A stretch of 64,000 nt of DNA from Rheum nobile (taxonomy: Eukaryota; Streptophyta; Magnoliopsida; Caryophyllales; Polygonaceae), in the NCBI GenBank assembly GCA_027886185.1, contig WOAB01000528.1, forward strand, positions 1,984,001 through 2,048,000. The letters run 5' to 3'. The notes under the pieces are model-generated. The model was given only the letters and a program-made list of their open reading frames with translations, did no database searches and was not told where the DNA came from. Positions 44,301-55,669 of the stretch are shown piece after piece. A program made the translations under genes and the position numbers. Position 1 is the first letter of the stretch. The number at the start of each line of letters is the position of its first letter.

Positions 44301-44372
44301 ATGCTTACTTCTATGGTCCGTTTGGATTCCCCTAATAGGAGAGGGGACCAAACGGACCCTAGAAGTAAGCAT
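44301..44372. repeat. 72-bp perfect-ended foldback
   Basis: Arms 44301-44325 and 44348-44372 are inverted 25-mers with a single mismatch (ATGCTTACTTCTA and GGTCCGTTTGG parts), with a 22-bp centre that is itself partly paired. It lies at the upstream break of the LINE. It could be a tiny MITE built on the common GGTCCGTTTGG terminus. Confidence 0.8.
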
Positions 44373-44490
44373 CTTTTTATGATGATTTAATGCAATTTAG
44401 TGTAATATAATGTTTTTTTATGCATTCTCTGAGGGAATTCAAGACCTCTAGACTCTTTTGTAAGAGAATAAGAAAAGCCCTCGATTGATA

Positions 44491-44650
44491 TCCGGTTGAT
44501 ACCATGTGAGAGAATGATAAAATCTCACTTAGGATTGCCTTGTATTGAGTAAGGTTATATATAGGAGTACATAATTATAGTAGAGAATATCCTAATTATA
44601 CTAGATTACATAAAATAATATAACAACCAATCCTATACATATGCGTCGAC
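44491..44650 (-). mobile_element. LTR scrap with Met-type primer site
   Basis: CCGGTTGATACCA (44491-44503) on the plus strand reads TGGTATCAACCGG on the minus strand, an initiator-Met type primer site. Right next to it starts TGTGAGAGAATGATAAAATC, probably the end of a 5' LTR; a TATATATAGG box lies at about 44557. The internal region and other LTR are absent. Confidence 0.5.
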
Positions 44651-44868
44651 TATCACCTTCTTCATATGCCTTTGTTACTAGATACTTCAATCAAATTGAA
44701 CAAACATAGCCTCCTAAAATGTAATGTTCAACTCTAGACGAATATCCGTTAAATCAGCAATATTGATAGACAGTCCAATGCTCATGATATATTGATATGT
44801 ATGAAACCACTAAACATATATGATTTTTTTGTATATTTATTTAGGATGATAATGATGTACTTTACAGG

Positions 44869-45354
44869 CAGTGGCGGATCCAGGAATTTTTCGAAGGGGG
44901 GTCATAAATAGTCTATGAAAAATTATATAATATTGTTTAGCATTAAATACATTACTATTTGTATAATTTTTTTACAAATCTTATATACTAGGTGGATTGT
45001 TATGTTTTGAAAAAATATTTTAAACTAATTTATAATTTTAAAAATATTTTTGGACAAATAGTAAGGAGAACTATCTAAAAAATTTTAATATCAAATATAT
45101 TATGAAAATTTTAAATAAGATTAGTTCAATTACCTTACAAAATTTATCTAAAAAAAATACAAAAGATGGGAGATGAGGGATTTGAACCCCAAACCTTTAG
45201 GTAAAACTCATGTTCCACAACCAATTGAGCTAATAGCTCTTTTTGTCTATATACTCAAAGCATTAATATATATATATTTTTAAAAATTAAATTTTTTATT
45301 ATATTACTTGATCCAGGGGAAGGGGGGTCACCGGACCCCCAGGACCCGCCTCTG
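44869..45354 (+). mobile_element. non-autonomous hAT element 2
   Basis: It starts CAGTGGCGGATCCAGGA and ends CCAGGACCCGCCTCTG, with perfect 8-bp duplications TTTACAGG (44861-44868, 45355-45362). It has G-rich subterminal tracts (AAGGGGGGTC left, AGGGGGGTCACC right). The 486-bp interior is AT-rich and, like hAT element 1, holds a minus-strand tRNA-like core near the right end. Confidence 0.88.
45172..45240 (-). ncRNA. tRNA-like pol III promoter inside hAT element 2
   Basis: On the minus strand: AGCTATTAGCTCAATTGGTT (45219-45238) is a very good A box and GGGGTTCAAATCCC (45177-45190) a very good B box. Pairing of the acceptor ends (AGAGCTA against a GATGAGGG complement) is poor, so this is a tRNA-derived core rather than a tRNA gene. 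Confidence 0.55.
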
Positions 45355-45362
45355 TTTACAGG

Positions 45363-46178
45363 TATTGCAATAGCAATAAGATAAGGCTTCTTAATCCTAG
45401 AGATTAAATTCAAGGAAGTGGCCGTACCACTATCAAAAGAGAGCAACATAATTAGGCCTGAAGACTAGTATGTGTGTGGGACATTAAAAAAAAAGTGTGT
45501 GAAACTGAATTTCTGCACTGCAAAACAAGCTGATTTCTTCAGTTGAGGCAATCAACAAGATCCAACTCTTCTAACTCCCAAAGAGAGAGGGCAAGAGTCA
45601 ATTTGTTTATAACTTTAACATCTAGACAACTGTTTTGAGTATGACCCACTTTGCCATGTCTAGTAAGCCAACCACACCAAAAGCCGAATAATTGATTCCT
45701 GATCGTCATAGAGCACGTGGTAGCTAACTGTTGAGAATTTTGAGTGATTTGATGAACAGTAAAGCGAAGAAGAAAGAAACGAGTTTGGAGCAAATCGCCC
45801 TTTTAGGATTTCCTTTTACTGATTTTGTGGATGAGTAAATCCAACCTAAGACAATCTATTTATAAGCCCCAAAATCCGATACAGATAAAATTTTATCTAT
45901 ACCATACTGCCCTGTCGCGGCAACCATAACTTTCGCGGCCCGGGGCTTAGCTTTTGCTCGCTCAAATAGAGCTCACTTGCAGTACTTCTTGATTTGAAGT
46001 CATATAGAACACTAACATTTCAAGAGTTAGTTACTAGTCAATAACCTGAAAATGATCTCTCTTTTTTCCTCTTTTCTTGTATGGTAAAAAGTTGTTCTAG
46101 TGGAATCTGTCGTCGTTTTCATCAACTCTAGACCGTTCTAAAAGCTCACAACATTCTTCTATTGCTCTTTTCTCCTCC
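45363..46178. other. no supported feature; NPF upstream region
   Basis: A minus-strand open frame at 45539-45793 has no recognisable domain. The right part presumably contains the NPF gene promoter. Confidence 0.35.
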
Positions 46179-46187
46179 TTTAAATAC
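46178..46187 (+). promoter_or_regulatory. TATA-like box of NPF gene
   Basis: CTTTAAATAC lies about 70 bp before the NPF start codon, following a TC-rich stretch. Weak but well placed. Confidence 0.35.
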
Positions 46188-46253
46188 AACTCCATAACCT
46201 GCTCTCTCCACAACTCCAAAGCTAGCCTCTTTCAGCAAATTTATAGGAACAAA

Positions 46254-49099
46254 ATGGTAGTTCTTTTTTTTTCACTTTCAAGCTTTTCATTTTTGTTACA
46301 TACGTACACAAGATTATGTCCTAAAGTTTACAGTTATAATGTAGGATTATGAGAGCCAGATGAGCAGTTGGAAAGGTTATGTGGACTGGAAAAGTAGACC
46401 TGCTATGAAAGGCAATCATGGAGGTCTGCTAGCAGCTTCAATCATCTTAGGTAAAGAAAATTTACCTTTAATTTGTTACTGCTACCACAACTTACGAAGT
46501 TAGTATATATAGTTAACATGAATATGCCATTTGTTCAATTGTTGGGTTTAGTTGTGGAGATACTGGAGAATCTGGCGTACCTGGCAAATGCAAGCAACCT
46601 TGTGCTTTACCTCTCTAAGTACATGCAATTCTCGCCGTCCAGCTCAGCAAACATTGTGACCAACTTCATGGGAACAGCCTTCCTCCTCGCCCTCCTCGGT
46701 GGCTTCTTGTGTGATGCATTCCTCACCACCTACACCGTATTTCTCATAAGTGCTACCATAGAGTTCATGGTAATGGATCTAATAAAAAAAAAGGAACTTT
46801 GCAATAATACTATGTACTCGAATGTTGCATAGTGCTTATTTAATTCGGTTTTTCTAACCTATTAGATCTCATCAAACACGGGTCCGGGCCGGACCATACC
46901 TATTTTTCCGGCCCGTTATACGGGCCAGGCTCGAAACCATGTCCGTGTGTACGGGCCGCCCGGCCCGAGGGCTACTCGTTTTCTTTTCTTTATGGATTTT
47001 TATTAATATCTATGCAAAATTTGGCATATATAAGTGGAAAAAATAAATAAAGTATTATACTAAGAGTCAAAAAGTAGATATGAAAACAAAATATATAATC
47101 ATATAAAGTAAACAAAAAATTTATTTATACATTTAATCTATATATATATATAGTAGATAAATTTGCATGGTCGGGCTGGTCCGATCGACCCGTTAGGACT
47201 CTTACCCTTGTCCAAGCGACCAAGCCCGTATTTTTATCGAGCGGGCGGTACGGGCCGGGCGGGCAGTAAGAACCTTGTTTTGAAAAGATTTTGTTGGATA
47301 TTATTTATTTTGAGGTTTGAAGTATTTTTAGGGTAACAGTTTCTTAAAAAAGAATTTCTAAACATTCTTAAGTACATAAGTTAGAATTTTCTTGGTTAGC
47401 AATTCTCAGTATTTCTTGTGATCTTAAGATGAAAATCAAAATTTGAAACCGTTTGTTACCACAAATATTACGATCCCATCTCTTTAAATCAATGTGTACT
47501 AGAAGAAAACGATTGCTAACTTTTGGAGGAAAACAGGGTTTGGTAATACTTACAGTACAAGCTCATGAGCCTTTGCGACAGCCACCACAATGCCACAAGA
47601 CAAGCACAGATGGTACCAAATGCAGAGAGCTGAGTGGGGGCAAATCAGTCATTTTGTTCCTGGGCCTGTATATGGTGGCGCTGGGCGTTGGAGGGATCAA
47701 AGGCTCGCTTCCTCCGCACGGAGCCGAGCAGTTCGATGAGACGACGGTTGCAGGGAGGAAGCAGAGATCGGCGTTTTTCAACTACTATGTCTTCTGCCTG
47801 TCCTGTGGGGCCCTCATAGCCGTGACATTCGTCGTGTGGATCGAAGACAACGTCGGCTGGCAATGGGGGTTCGGAGTTGCCACTGCTAGTATACTCTTCT
47901 CAGCGCTCGTCTTCCTGCTTGGCTCTCCTAAGTACAGGATTAAAGTCCCATCTGGAAGCCCCATTACTACCATCATAAAGGTATTATATATTATCTTTTC
48001 GGGCGACAAGAAGCTTGACATCATGAACCGGAACCGACATCGACCGGTTTCGGTTTAGTTTCAGAACCGCTGATTCAACAGTTCATTCAAACGAATCGTT
48101 AAACACCACTACTCCCGCCAAATCAAACGACTTTTAAAACATTGCATGAAACACCGCTAAACAACACTTTTCATGACCAAAATCCAGGTATTGGCATCAG
48201 CTATTGCAGAGAAGTGCTTCCAAAGCAATCCTTCCCACGTCATCACGGACATGGAAACGAGCCCGAACGAGCCCGAAAGAGAAAGAGAAAGACAAGGCGC
48301 CAAGTTTTTCGACACAGCGGTAACAGGCAAGCTCTTGCTTGAATTCACAGCAGAGCAAGTGGAAGAGGTCAAGATAGTCCTGAGGACCATTCCCATCTTC
48401 GCCTCCACCATAATGCTCAACTGCTGCCTCGCCCAGCTGTCCACCTTCTCAGTCCAGCAAGCAGCAACGATGGACACCACACTCGGTACCATGCGGGTCC
48501 CACCCGCCTCCCTCCCGGTCTTCCCCGTCATATTCATCATGACACTCGCCCCCATCTACAACCAAATCCTCCTCCCCTTCGCAAGAAAAGTCACCAAAAC
48601 CGAATCCGGAATAACCCATCTGCAGAGAATCGGCGCAGGGCTAGTTTTGTCAATTGTCGCCATGGCTGTAGCAGCTCTTGTTGAAACCAAGAGAAAGAAG
48701 ATTGCATTGGCCAACAACAACAATGAGTCACTACCGATCACATTCCTCTGGATCGCCCTGCAATACGTGTTTCTTGGGTCAGCAGACCTCTTCAGCTTGG
48801 CTGGGCTGATGGAATTCTTCTTCACAGAGGCACCAGCAAGGATGAGGTCACTGGCCACGTCACTCTCCTGGACGTCATTGGCCATGGGATACTATCTGAG
48901 CTCGGTGTTGGTTTCCGTTGTGAACTGGTTCACAGGGCTAGATGGACACAGGCCTTGGCTTAGTGGGGCCAACCTCAATTATTACCATCTGGAGAGGTTC
49001 TACTGGCTTATGTGTGTACTGAGTGGATTAAACTTCCTGCACTTCCTCTTCTGGGCGAGTCGCTACAAGTACAGATCATCTGCTGTTACTACTACTTAA
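46254..49099 (+). CDS. NPF4: NPF4-like NRT1/PTR membrane transporter (five exons)
   Basis: Joined exons 46254-46256, 46345-46450, 46552-46769, 47537-47980 and 48188-49099 keep one frame through GT-AG introns and give 560 residues, the usual length. The family moves nitrate, peptides or hormones with protons across membranes via 12 helices. Seen: GNHGGLLAASIIL then VEILENLAYLANASNLVLYL (first helix, residues 24-57), the GGFLCDAFLTTY loop, ALGVGGIKGSLPPHGAEQFD (about 163-182), an acidic-basic central loop near 280-295, and FLGSADLFSLAGLMEFFF near the C-terminus. The overall sequence looks most like the NPF4 clade, some of which carry abscisic acid or gibberellin. In the ExxER motif the fifth residue is Asn (E39-E42-N43), which by memory is also seen in NPF4. 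The first exon is only the ATG; an alternative start at Met6 in exon 2 is possible. I see no frame damage. Confidence 0.9.
46870..47280. mobile_element. GC-ended insertion in NPF intron 3
   Basis: The intron contains a 400-bp unit whose ends are GC-rich and inverted in composition: CACGGGTCCGGGCCGGACC on the left and CGGTACGGGCCGGGCGGGC on the right, with an AT-rich middle. It resembles a hAT-type MITE with CGGGCC ends. No target duplication was established. Confidence 0.4.
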
Positions 49100-49520
49100 C
49101 TATTATGTGGTTTGATTAGTAGAGTGTAATAGTTAAATTTCCTAATTCTTCCCATCTTTTTTCCCCCTTTATTATGAATATAGTTCTGTTGTGGATACTG
49201 ATTCTTTACATCTTATCATGCAACCTAAATTAACAAGTCGAATTATGAGACCCCAAAGTGAATAACAATAATAAGAGCCTAATTTATATTGTGTGGTTGG
49301 ACTTAAAATGAAGGAAGAACAGGTGGAAATTAAACATTGAAATAGGTTCAGATGAAGGGATTAACTGCAAAATTTGGTAGGTAAATTGGAAAATGAGATA
49401 GAAAGTCATCGAAAACGGACAGAAATTAAGCATCGCTTCAAATACCTTGAAAGTTGAAAGTAACAGTAACGCCACTCAGAGTTTTAAAGAACAAAAACAA
49501 ATTAATTAAAATCATTGAAT
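49100..49520. other. NPF 3' flank; no other feature
   Basis: Probable NPF 3' UTR followed by AT-rich spacer. Confidence 0.35.
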
Positions 49521-49593
49521 GGGGATGTAGCTCAGATGGTAGAGCGCTCGCTTAGCATGCGAGAGGTACGGGGATCGATACCCCGCATCTCCA
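49521..49593 (+). tRNA. tRNA-Ala(AGC): tRNA-Ala (anticodon AGC)
   Basis: A 73-nt intronless gene. The acceptor stem GGGGATG pairs with CATCTCC and shows the G3:U70 pair that marks alanine tRNAs. A box TAGCTCAGATGGTAGAGCG, anticodon stem-loop CTCGC-TTAGCAT-GCGAG with AGC at 49554-49556, B box GGGATCGATACCCC. The discriminator base is A at 49593, CCA is not encoded in full, and a run of T directly after is a pol III terminator. One B-box base is unusual (GGATCGATA; most have GGTTCGATA). Confidence 0.95.
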
Positions 49594-50546
49594 TTTTTTT
49601 TATTTATCTTTTTTGCTCTTTGAGTTGTTCTTGTTAACTAGGATTTTAATCGGCTTCACCAAATTATAATTGACTTTCTAAAAAATGCGTTCTTCTATTT
49701 AGATTTTTCTCTTGGATTTTAATCAGTTTTACCAAATTATAATTGACTTGTTAAAACAAGGTATTCTTCCACACATTAAGATAGATTTAGTCAAATTATA
49801 ATTGACTTGTTAAAACAAGGTGTTCTTCCACGCATTAAGATAGATTTTGTCGCACGTCGACAAACTTAATGTTGGGTTCATATACACATTTTTTTTTATA
49901 AATAATTGGGTGATGCCATATACACATTTTTTTCCTATATACACGCAATCTTGTATATCCCGAAAAGATGTACACCTTTGATCTGAAAGCGTGCTGAATT
50001 TTTCTGATAAAAGAATTGTGTATCGAAAGATTTTTTTTTAAAAAGACATTGTCATACGTTTTCCGAGGTATACTCTTTCAGTAGATGCACACAATAACAA
50101 TTAGAAAATGGAAATTGGCCGAAACCCTCGTATCTCAATTCCTTAAATTTCATTTTTTTGTTGTTTTCGAAAACGTACATATTACGTATGTCCCTAAAAG
50201 GCATACGACAACGCGTTCTTTTTCCAGATTTTAATCTTCCGATTCATAGAAAAAAGTTATTAAACAAATTATATACCTTCAGGAGACGTACACTTTACAA
50301 AGATGTGTATGTAGCTAAAAAAGTGCGTATATATAACTTTTATGTAATGTTTTTTATAAAATAATATTTTCGTAATATTTTCCAAACTAACTTGTTATAC
50401 TTTTCTTGAATTCTTTGCTTGTTGAACATATACCTTGCTTTTTTCAAAAAAAAAAAAATACCTTACTTCATTCTCTGGCCTTTCTTTGATTTGTTGTCCT
50501 TATATTCTCCTTGACGATTTTTGTGATCCTTCGTCACAACTCACAA
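49594..50546. repeat. AT-rich spacer with 64-bp tandem repeat
   Basis: From about 49645 to 49850 the phrase CAAATTATAATTGACTT recurs three times; the last two copies continue with GTTAAAACAAGGT(A/G)TTCTTCC and are about 64 bp apart. The rest shows no supported feature. Confidence 0.6.
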
Positions 50547-50879
50547 TCTACTATATATCTACTAAACGCAAAGGCCCGGCTACGCCACGTGGCGCTCCTA
50601 CATTGCATCGATTTTTTTCTGCCATGTGGCATCTTTACAGCATATTGTCCACATGTCATTAAATCCGTTTATTCCGGTTTTGTCCGTTTATGTCTTTCAA
50701 TTTCAACCTTCCAGAATATGTGTAAAATATTATATTTTCCATATTGATAACTTAAGATCTACTACTCTATTTTTGTGATTTTTTTGATCGCAAATCATAT
50801 TACAGAATCGCACAAATATTTTGAAAATCTTTAATATATGAACAGGCACACTAAAAATGGCTAAAATGAATGTCTAAAT

Positions 50880-51075
50880 ATTCATGCAAATCCCTAATGC
50901 AATTAGGGCACCAGTACTCCATGAATGTCAGAATAACCTGTAAAGTAATCTTAATAACCCTAATGCAATTAGGGCACCAGTACTCCATGAATGTCTAAAT
51001 ATTCATGCAAATCCCTGCAAATGTCTGGATAACCTGCAAAATAATCTTACTAACCCTAATGCAATTAGGGTAGCC
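50880..51075 (+). repeat. short repeats with CCCTAAT-GCA-ATTAGGG palindrome
   Basis: The palindrome CCCTAATGCAATTAGGG occurs at about 50892, 50958 and 51054 with repeated flanks (GCACCAGTACTCCATGAATG and TGGATAACCTGCAAA-like segments). Confidence 0.65.
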
Positions 51076-51503
51076 ATAAAAAATTTCCAACTTGCAACAT
51101 AATACATGTATACAAACTTGCAAAATATGCAAAGAACACAAAAATGACAAAAATTACATCCATGCAAAGAATATAACAATAAAGCTGCTTCTTCAAATGA
51201 CCTAAAAAAAAACAACATAGGCATATGTACGAAAATTACATCAATGGATAATTATTGCTTAAGCCCAAAAAATGAATTGGTTAAACCAAAAATAAAATGC
51301 TAATCTACAAGCCCATACATAGTACGAAATGATCTGGGCCCAGTGCATATATTTTTCTCCAGTGTGTAATATGCAAGGAAAGATTTTATCCAATTTGAAG
51401 ATGTATACAATACATGTACAGAACAAAATTGCATCCATTATGGCAGATGAATATGTGCACAATCAAATAAAATCAACCAATATAATTAATAAAAATTATG
51501 CTT

Positions 51504-51512
51504 TATAAATAG
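51504..51512 (+). promoter_or_regulatory. TATA box of RPA-like gene B
   Basis: TATAAATAG, about 80 bp upstream of the leader splice donor at 51586 (AGCAG|GTATG). Confidence 0.5.
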
Positions 51513-51812
51513 AGAGCATCTTCCTCAATTACGTTCTAAAACTTTGTGAGTTCTTGAGCAAGCCTACATAATATCGAGACAGCAGGTATGTTTTTGCAAT
51601 TCATAATAATGAGCTAAAGGTTCGAAAACTCTCCCCATCTCCACTGAGATTTTGCATTTACAGAACAACAAACATTGAACTGATTAACTTGTATTACTGA
51701 TTTTCCATTTACAGACCAACAAATACAGAACATCAAATATTTTGTGCAATAAAAGATATTCCATTACTGAACTGTTCTTTGTATTGTTTTTTTGTGTATG
51801 ACCTGTGTAGCA

Positions 51813-54138
51813 ATGTCAAAACAACAACAAGAAATAAAAGTTACGGGTAACCGAGGGAATTATGAGCTAAAGGTTCGAGTAATTCGATTGTTTAAAGTTC
51901 CAAAGAAAGAAGATCGTACGCAATACAGTACAATTGAAATCATTGTAATGGATGAAAAGGTATTAATTTTCAGTTCTTTATTAATTTGTATTTAATACAT
52001 AAAAATTGTTTGTCTAATATTTGTATAGGACTAACACAAATTCGTCTCAAGGGTGAGAAAATTCATGGAGTAATTAAAGAAGCTTTTATGGTGAATCTTG
52101 GAATATTAGAGGAATGAGGTATATATTTGATTTCAAACTTTAGAGTTGCTCTTTATGATATACCTTTCAAGTTCTCTAATCATAAATACAAGATAATATT
52201 TTATCGCAACACTACAATTAAGCGGAGTTCATCAATTTCTATTCCTATTCATGGATTCAAATTCACTGATTTCGAAAAAATCATCGACGAGTCACTGGAT
52301 CAAGGATATCTGTATGGTTAGTAAATATTTTAATTTAACAGTTGTTATATTATATCAATTACTATTTCAGTACGTTTAATATTTTATTTTACACATAATA
52401 TTACTTATTGTATAGATGTTATTGGGCAATTGGTTGGAATTGGAGACAACATTGTTACCTTTACTAATAGGAACGGAAAAGAGGGTAAAAGGATCAATAT
52501 ACAATTGAGGGATACAAGGTATTTATTTATTTATTGAATTTCTCCATGGTAATAAAATTTAATATGTTATCTTATATTATGTTGTTTTATATTCATAGTT
52601 ATTTTATATTGTATAATATTGCAGGGATAATGTCATCAATTGTACATTATGGGATGATTATGCCGAATTATGTCGTCCATTTGTTGGGGCTTCAGCACAG
52701 AATTTCGTCGTAGTTATTATACAATTTGGAAAGCTGGGAAAATGGAATAATACACCTAATTTGTCAAATGGTTATTATGGCACAAGGATTTATTTTGATG
52801 ATGATAGCGTATGTGAGATTGCTGAATTTAAGAAAATGTAATATTATTATTATTACATAAAATATGGTGCAATTCAATATCCAATATCGTGATATTTATT
52901 TTTTTATTATCCTATACTATTTGTCTTTATATTGTAGTTTCTCAAAAAAAGAATGCTCAAAAGCTGGCCAAAGTTGTGTACAATTGACAAATGAGCCGTC
53001 CTACTCCCAAGCCGACCTTTTCTTAAACGTGAATGATAGAAAAACTTTAGATGAACTCTACGAACATCTTCACGATCGGGCAACGGTTAGTTCAAAATTG
53101 TACAATTGCTTATTATGTGTTAATAAATATTATTCAAATTTATGTACACGATCTTACATATTTATATATAATATAAACTATAGGTTCTGCAAGCTATTAC
53201 TCTTGCCACCATTGATCATATTGAAGATTCCTACGGATGGTACTATAATTCTTGCAAACGTTGTAAAAGTAAGGTGCAATCGCAAGAGGAAAAGTTTTGG
53301 TGTAAAAAATGTGAAACTTTGGTTAACTATGCAGTCCCTAGGTACAGAATTCTTTCATAAAAAATATTCATTTAAATTCAGATATTTTAATGTTTGTACA
53401 TGATATTGTAGTTGTTTTCTAATATGCAGATTTAGTGTTCAAGTTAGTGTTATAGACGGATCTGGTACCGCTCAGTTCACTATATTTGATAGGGAAATTT
53501 CACAAATCTTGAAGAAAAGTGTTTCCAGCATTATCGAATCAACGGATAATGTATATAAACATAAATCTTAATGCATTACTGATTAATTTCTGTTTTATAT
53601 TGAACTTATTTATTTTTTTCAGGATGAGGACATAAATAATATCCTGAAAGAGTTAAATGTCTTGATGAACAAAAAGATGTTATTTAGAGTTCTTATTTCG
53701 CAATTCAACATTAGTAGACTTCCTACTCCTTCTGCATATACCATGATGAATATGACCGACGATACAACTCTCATTGAGAAATTTGAGCAAACGACCAAAG
53801 AATCTGAGGTATTTATCGCTGACTTAAGATTATGATATTTATGACTTATTTTATTACTAATCACAAATTTAATAAATGTTTAATTTATTTATTGATAGGA
53901 AAATCTAGAATCTTTCACCCTAGACAATGATGTTATGTCAAACGTTTCTTCAAATGAAATGGTTTCACCCCATAAGCGTCGTTATATTAACATGGACGAA
54001 GATGATGAAAATGGTGAATCGGATGAAGAGGAGATTACTAAAGCTGATGATTGTCCTTTAGCTAATCGTGGGGAGCACTCAAGTACCAGGAAGAGGCTTA
54101 TATTCAAGAAAGTGAAGGAGGAAAATCTAGATGAATAA
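51813..54138 (+). pseudogene. RPA1-like: RPA70-like (RPA1) gene, nine exons, slightly broken
   Basis: Exons: 51813-51959, 52029-52316, 52416-52518, 52625-52837, 52938-53085, 53184-53341, 53430-53550, 53623-53808, 53899-54138. RPA70 is the large subunit of the single-strand DNA binding complex. Seen: OB-fold-like segments (EIKVTGNRGNYELKVRVIRL; ISNFRVAL; IGQLVGIGDNIVTFTN; CTLWDDYAELCRPFVG) and a C-terminal zinc finger CX2C-X12-CX2C followed by VSVIDGSGTAQFTIFD. Exons 3-9 join in frame. The exon 1/2 junction is one base short, and TGA at 52115-52117 interrupts exon 2, so as written it is inactive, unless splicing differs. The length (about 534 codons) is shorter than cellular RPA70, as in Helitron-borne copies. 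The tail is acidic, then basic. A leader intron would be 51586-51810. Confidence 0.8.
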
Positions 54139-55586
54139 ACAATTTCATATTAGAATTTAATTTCATTATTTCGTATGTCCATTTTTTGTTAAGTTTAGAA
54201 TGGCAGTTTTCATATAAGTTTGATGTTTATTAATTCCTCCAAGTTAGACGATTTTTTTTGATTCTATTGCAGAATTCTGGTCAGTTTATATAATTGAAAT
54301 TTAATTATTTTGTTTTTGCTTAATGATATTTTGTTACTTAAACTAAATCAAAAACATGGGTGGATATATGACTAAGGTTCTACGATACTAAAACATGCAA
54401 CGAAGCTAAACTATTTTCTTTGATATAACACTAGTACTAATAATATTAACCTAAACTATGTTCTTTGCGTACCTTTATGTCTTCCATAGCATCAATACGA
54501 CTCCAAAATATTTTTTTCTGCTGGTACGAATCCACACAACACCACATGGAACTGCACCATTAAGATTAAATTTTGTATGCAAATATTTAGAAAATTTCTA
54601 GCAATTTGATAAAGATAAAGACATGACCTTAGTGTTTATCTTCAATCCCATTAATATATGTAGATTGGAGACTAATGCTAAAACCTGTATTTTCAAGGAA
54701 TAGGATCATACAGTTAATATTTTGTATGCAAATAATCAATATAAAGCTTAAAGAAATGTATAACTTGCATTGTAAATAATAGTATTACCTTGCAATATTA
54801 TAACACCAAGAAATCCATTTCACTTCAAGGGAACAGCAATTTCTGGTTTCAGTTGTCTGACCTATTTGTTAGGTTAAAACCTATTACACAAAATGAGAAA
54901 GTGTCAAAAAAATTATTTATCATAATGAAGCAAAATCAAATTATTTAAATTGCTTTTGCATAATGAAGCAAAAAAGGTATTGTTTATTTTTGTGTTGTTC
55001 AATTTGTAATGTTTGATTGTTTTAGGTATTAAAATTAAAACTAAATCAATAGATTTTAGTTATATGATTTAGGTTCTAGGATTTAGGGTTTAGTGTCTAG
55101 AGTAGGGTATATGATCTATTGAGAAACGGACTATACTTTATACAAGTGTATTAATGAATATATGAAAAAATCAGTAATGAATGATGATATCAGAAATTTC
55201 CTTACGTGAATAATGCAGAACAATACATGTATTCTTCTTCTTTTTTGTCAAAGAATTTCCGTATATGTATATATCATACTTACAAAATATATTATTTATA
55301 TTATATGGAAACATTATAATTTTCATATTATGTTGTTGTTAATATGAATTTCCCTATATGTATATATCATACTTACAGAATATTGTAATGATATTACATG
55401 GAAACATTATAATTATCATATATGTGATGATATCAGAAATTTCCTTACATGATGAATGCAAAATTTTGTTTAAGTAAATTTAGGTCATAAAGTTGATTTA
55501 CTGATTTTCTATGACAAACTGTTCTATTGTTATTTTTATACTATCTCAAAATATGGACATAATTACAAATCATTAAATCAAGACTC
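54139..55586. other. spacer with one half of a long direct repeat
   Basis: AT-rich DNA. The segment 54621-54860 is repeated almost unchanged at 61964-62200. Around 55180-55450 another diverged internal duplication shares CCCTATATGTATATATCATA or similar and GATGATATCAGAAATTTCCT. No genes. Confidence 0.5.
54621..54860 (+). repeat. direct repeat copy 1 (240 bp)
   Basis: Starts AAAGACATGACCTTAGTGTT and includes GCTAAAACCTGTATTTTCAA and TTGTATGCAAATAATCAATA; the same text is at 61964-62200 with few changes, and a weaker third copy is at about 62265-62370. Confidence 0.85.
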
Positions 55587-55594
55587 TATAAGTA
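55587..55594 (+). promoter_or_regulatory. TATA box of the unknown gene
   Basis: TATAAGTA, 76 bp before the ATG at 55670. Confidence 0.35.
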
Positions 55595-55669
55595 CCACAT
55601 ATGTTGCAATCCATCTATCACGTTCAACATTCTTAAGTTCTCCAGGATCATCATTTTATAGTATTCAGT

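Noticed and set aside
48157..48885. Antisense frames over the NPF gene
   Set aside because: Shadows of the NPF coding exons.
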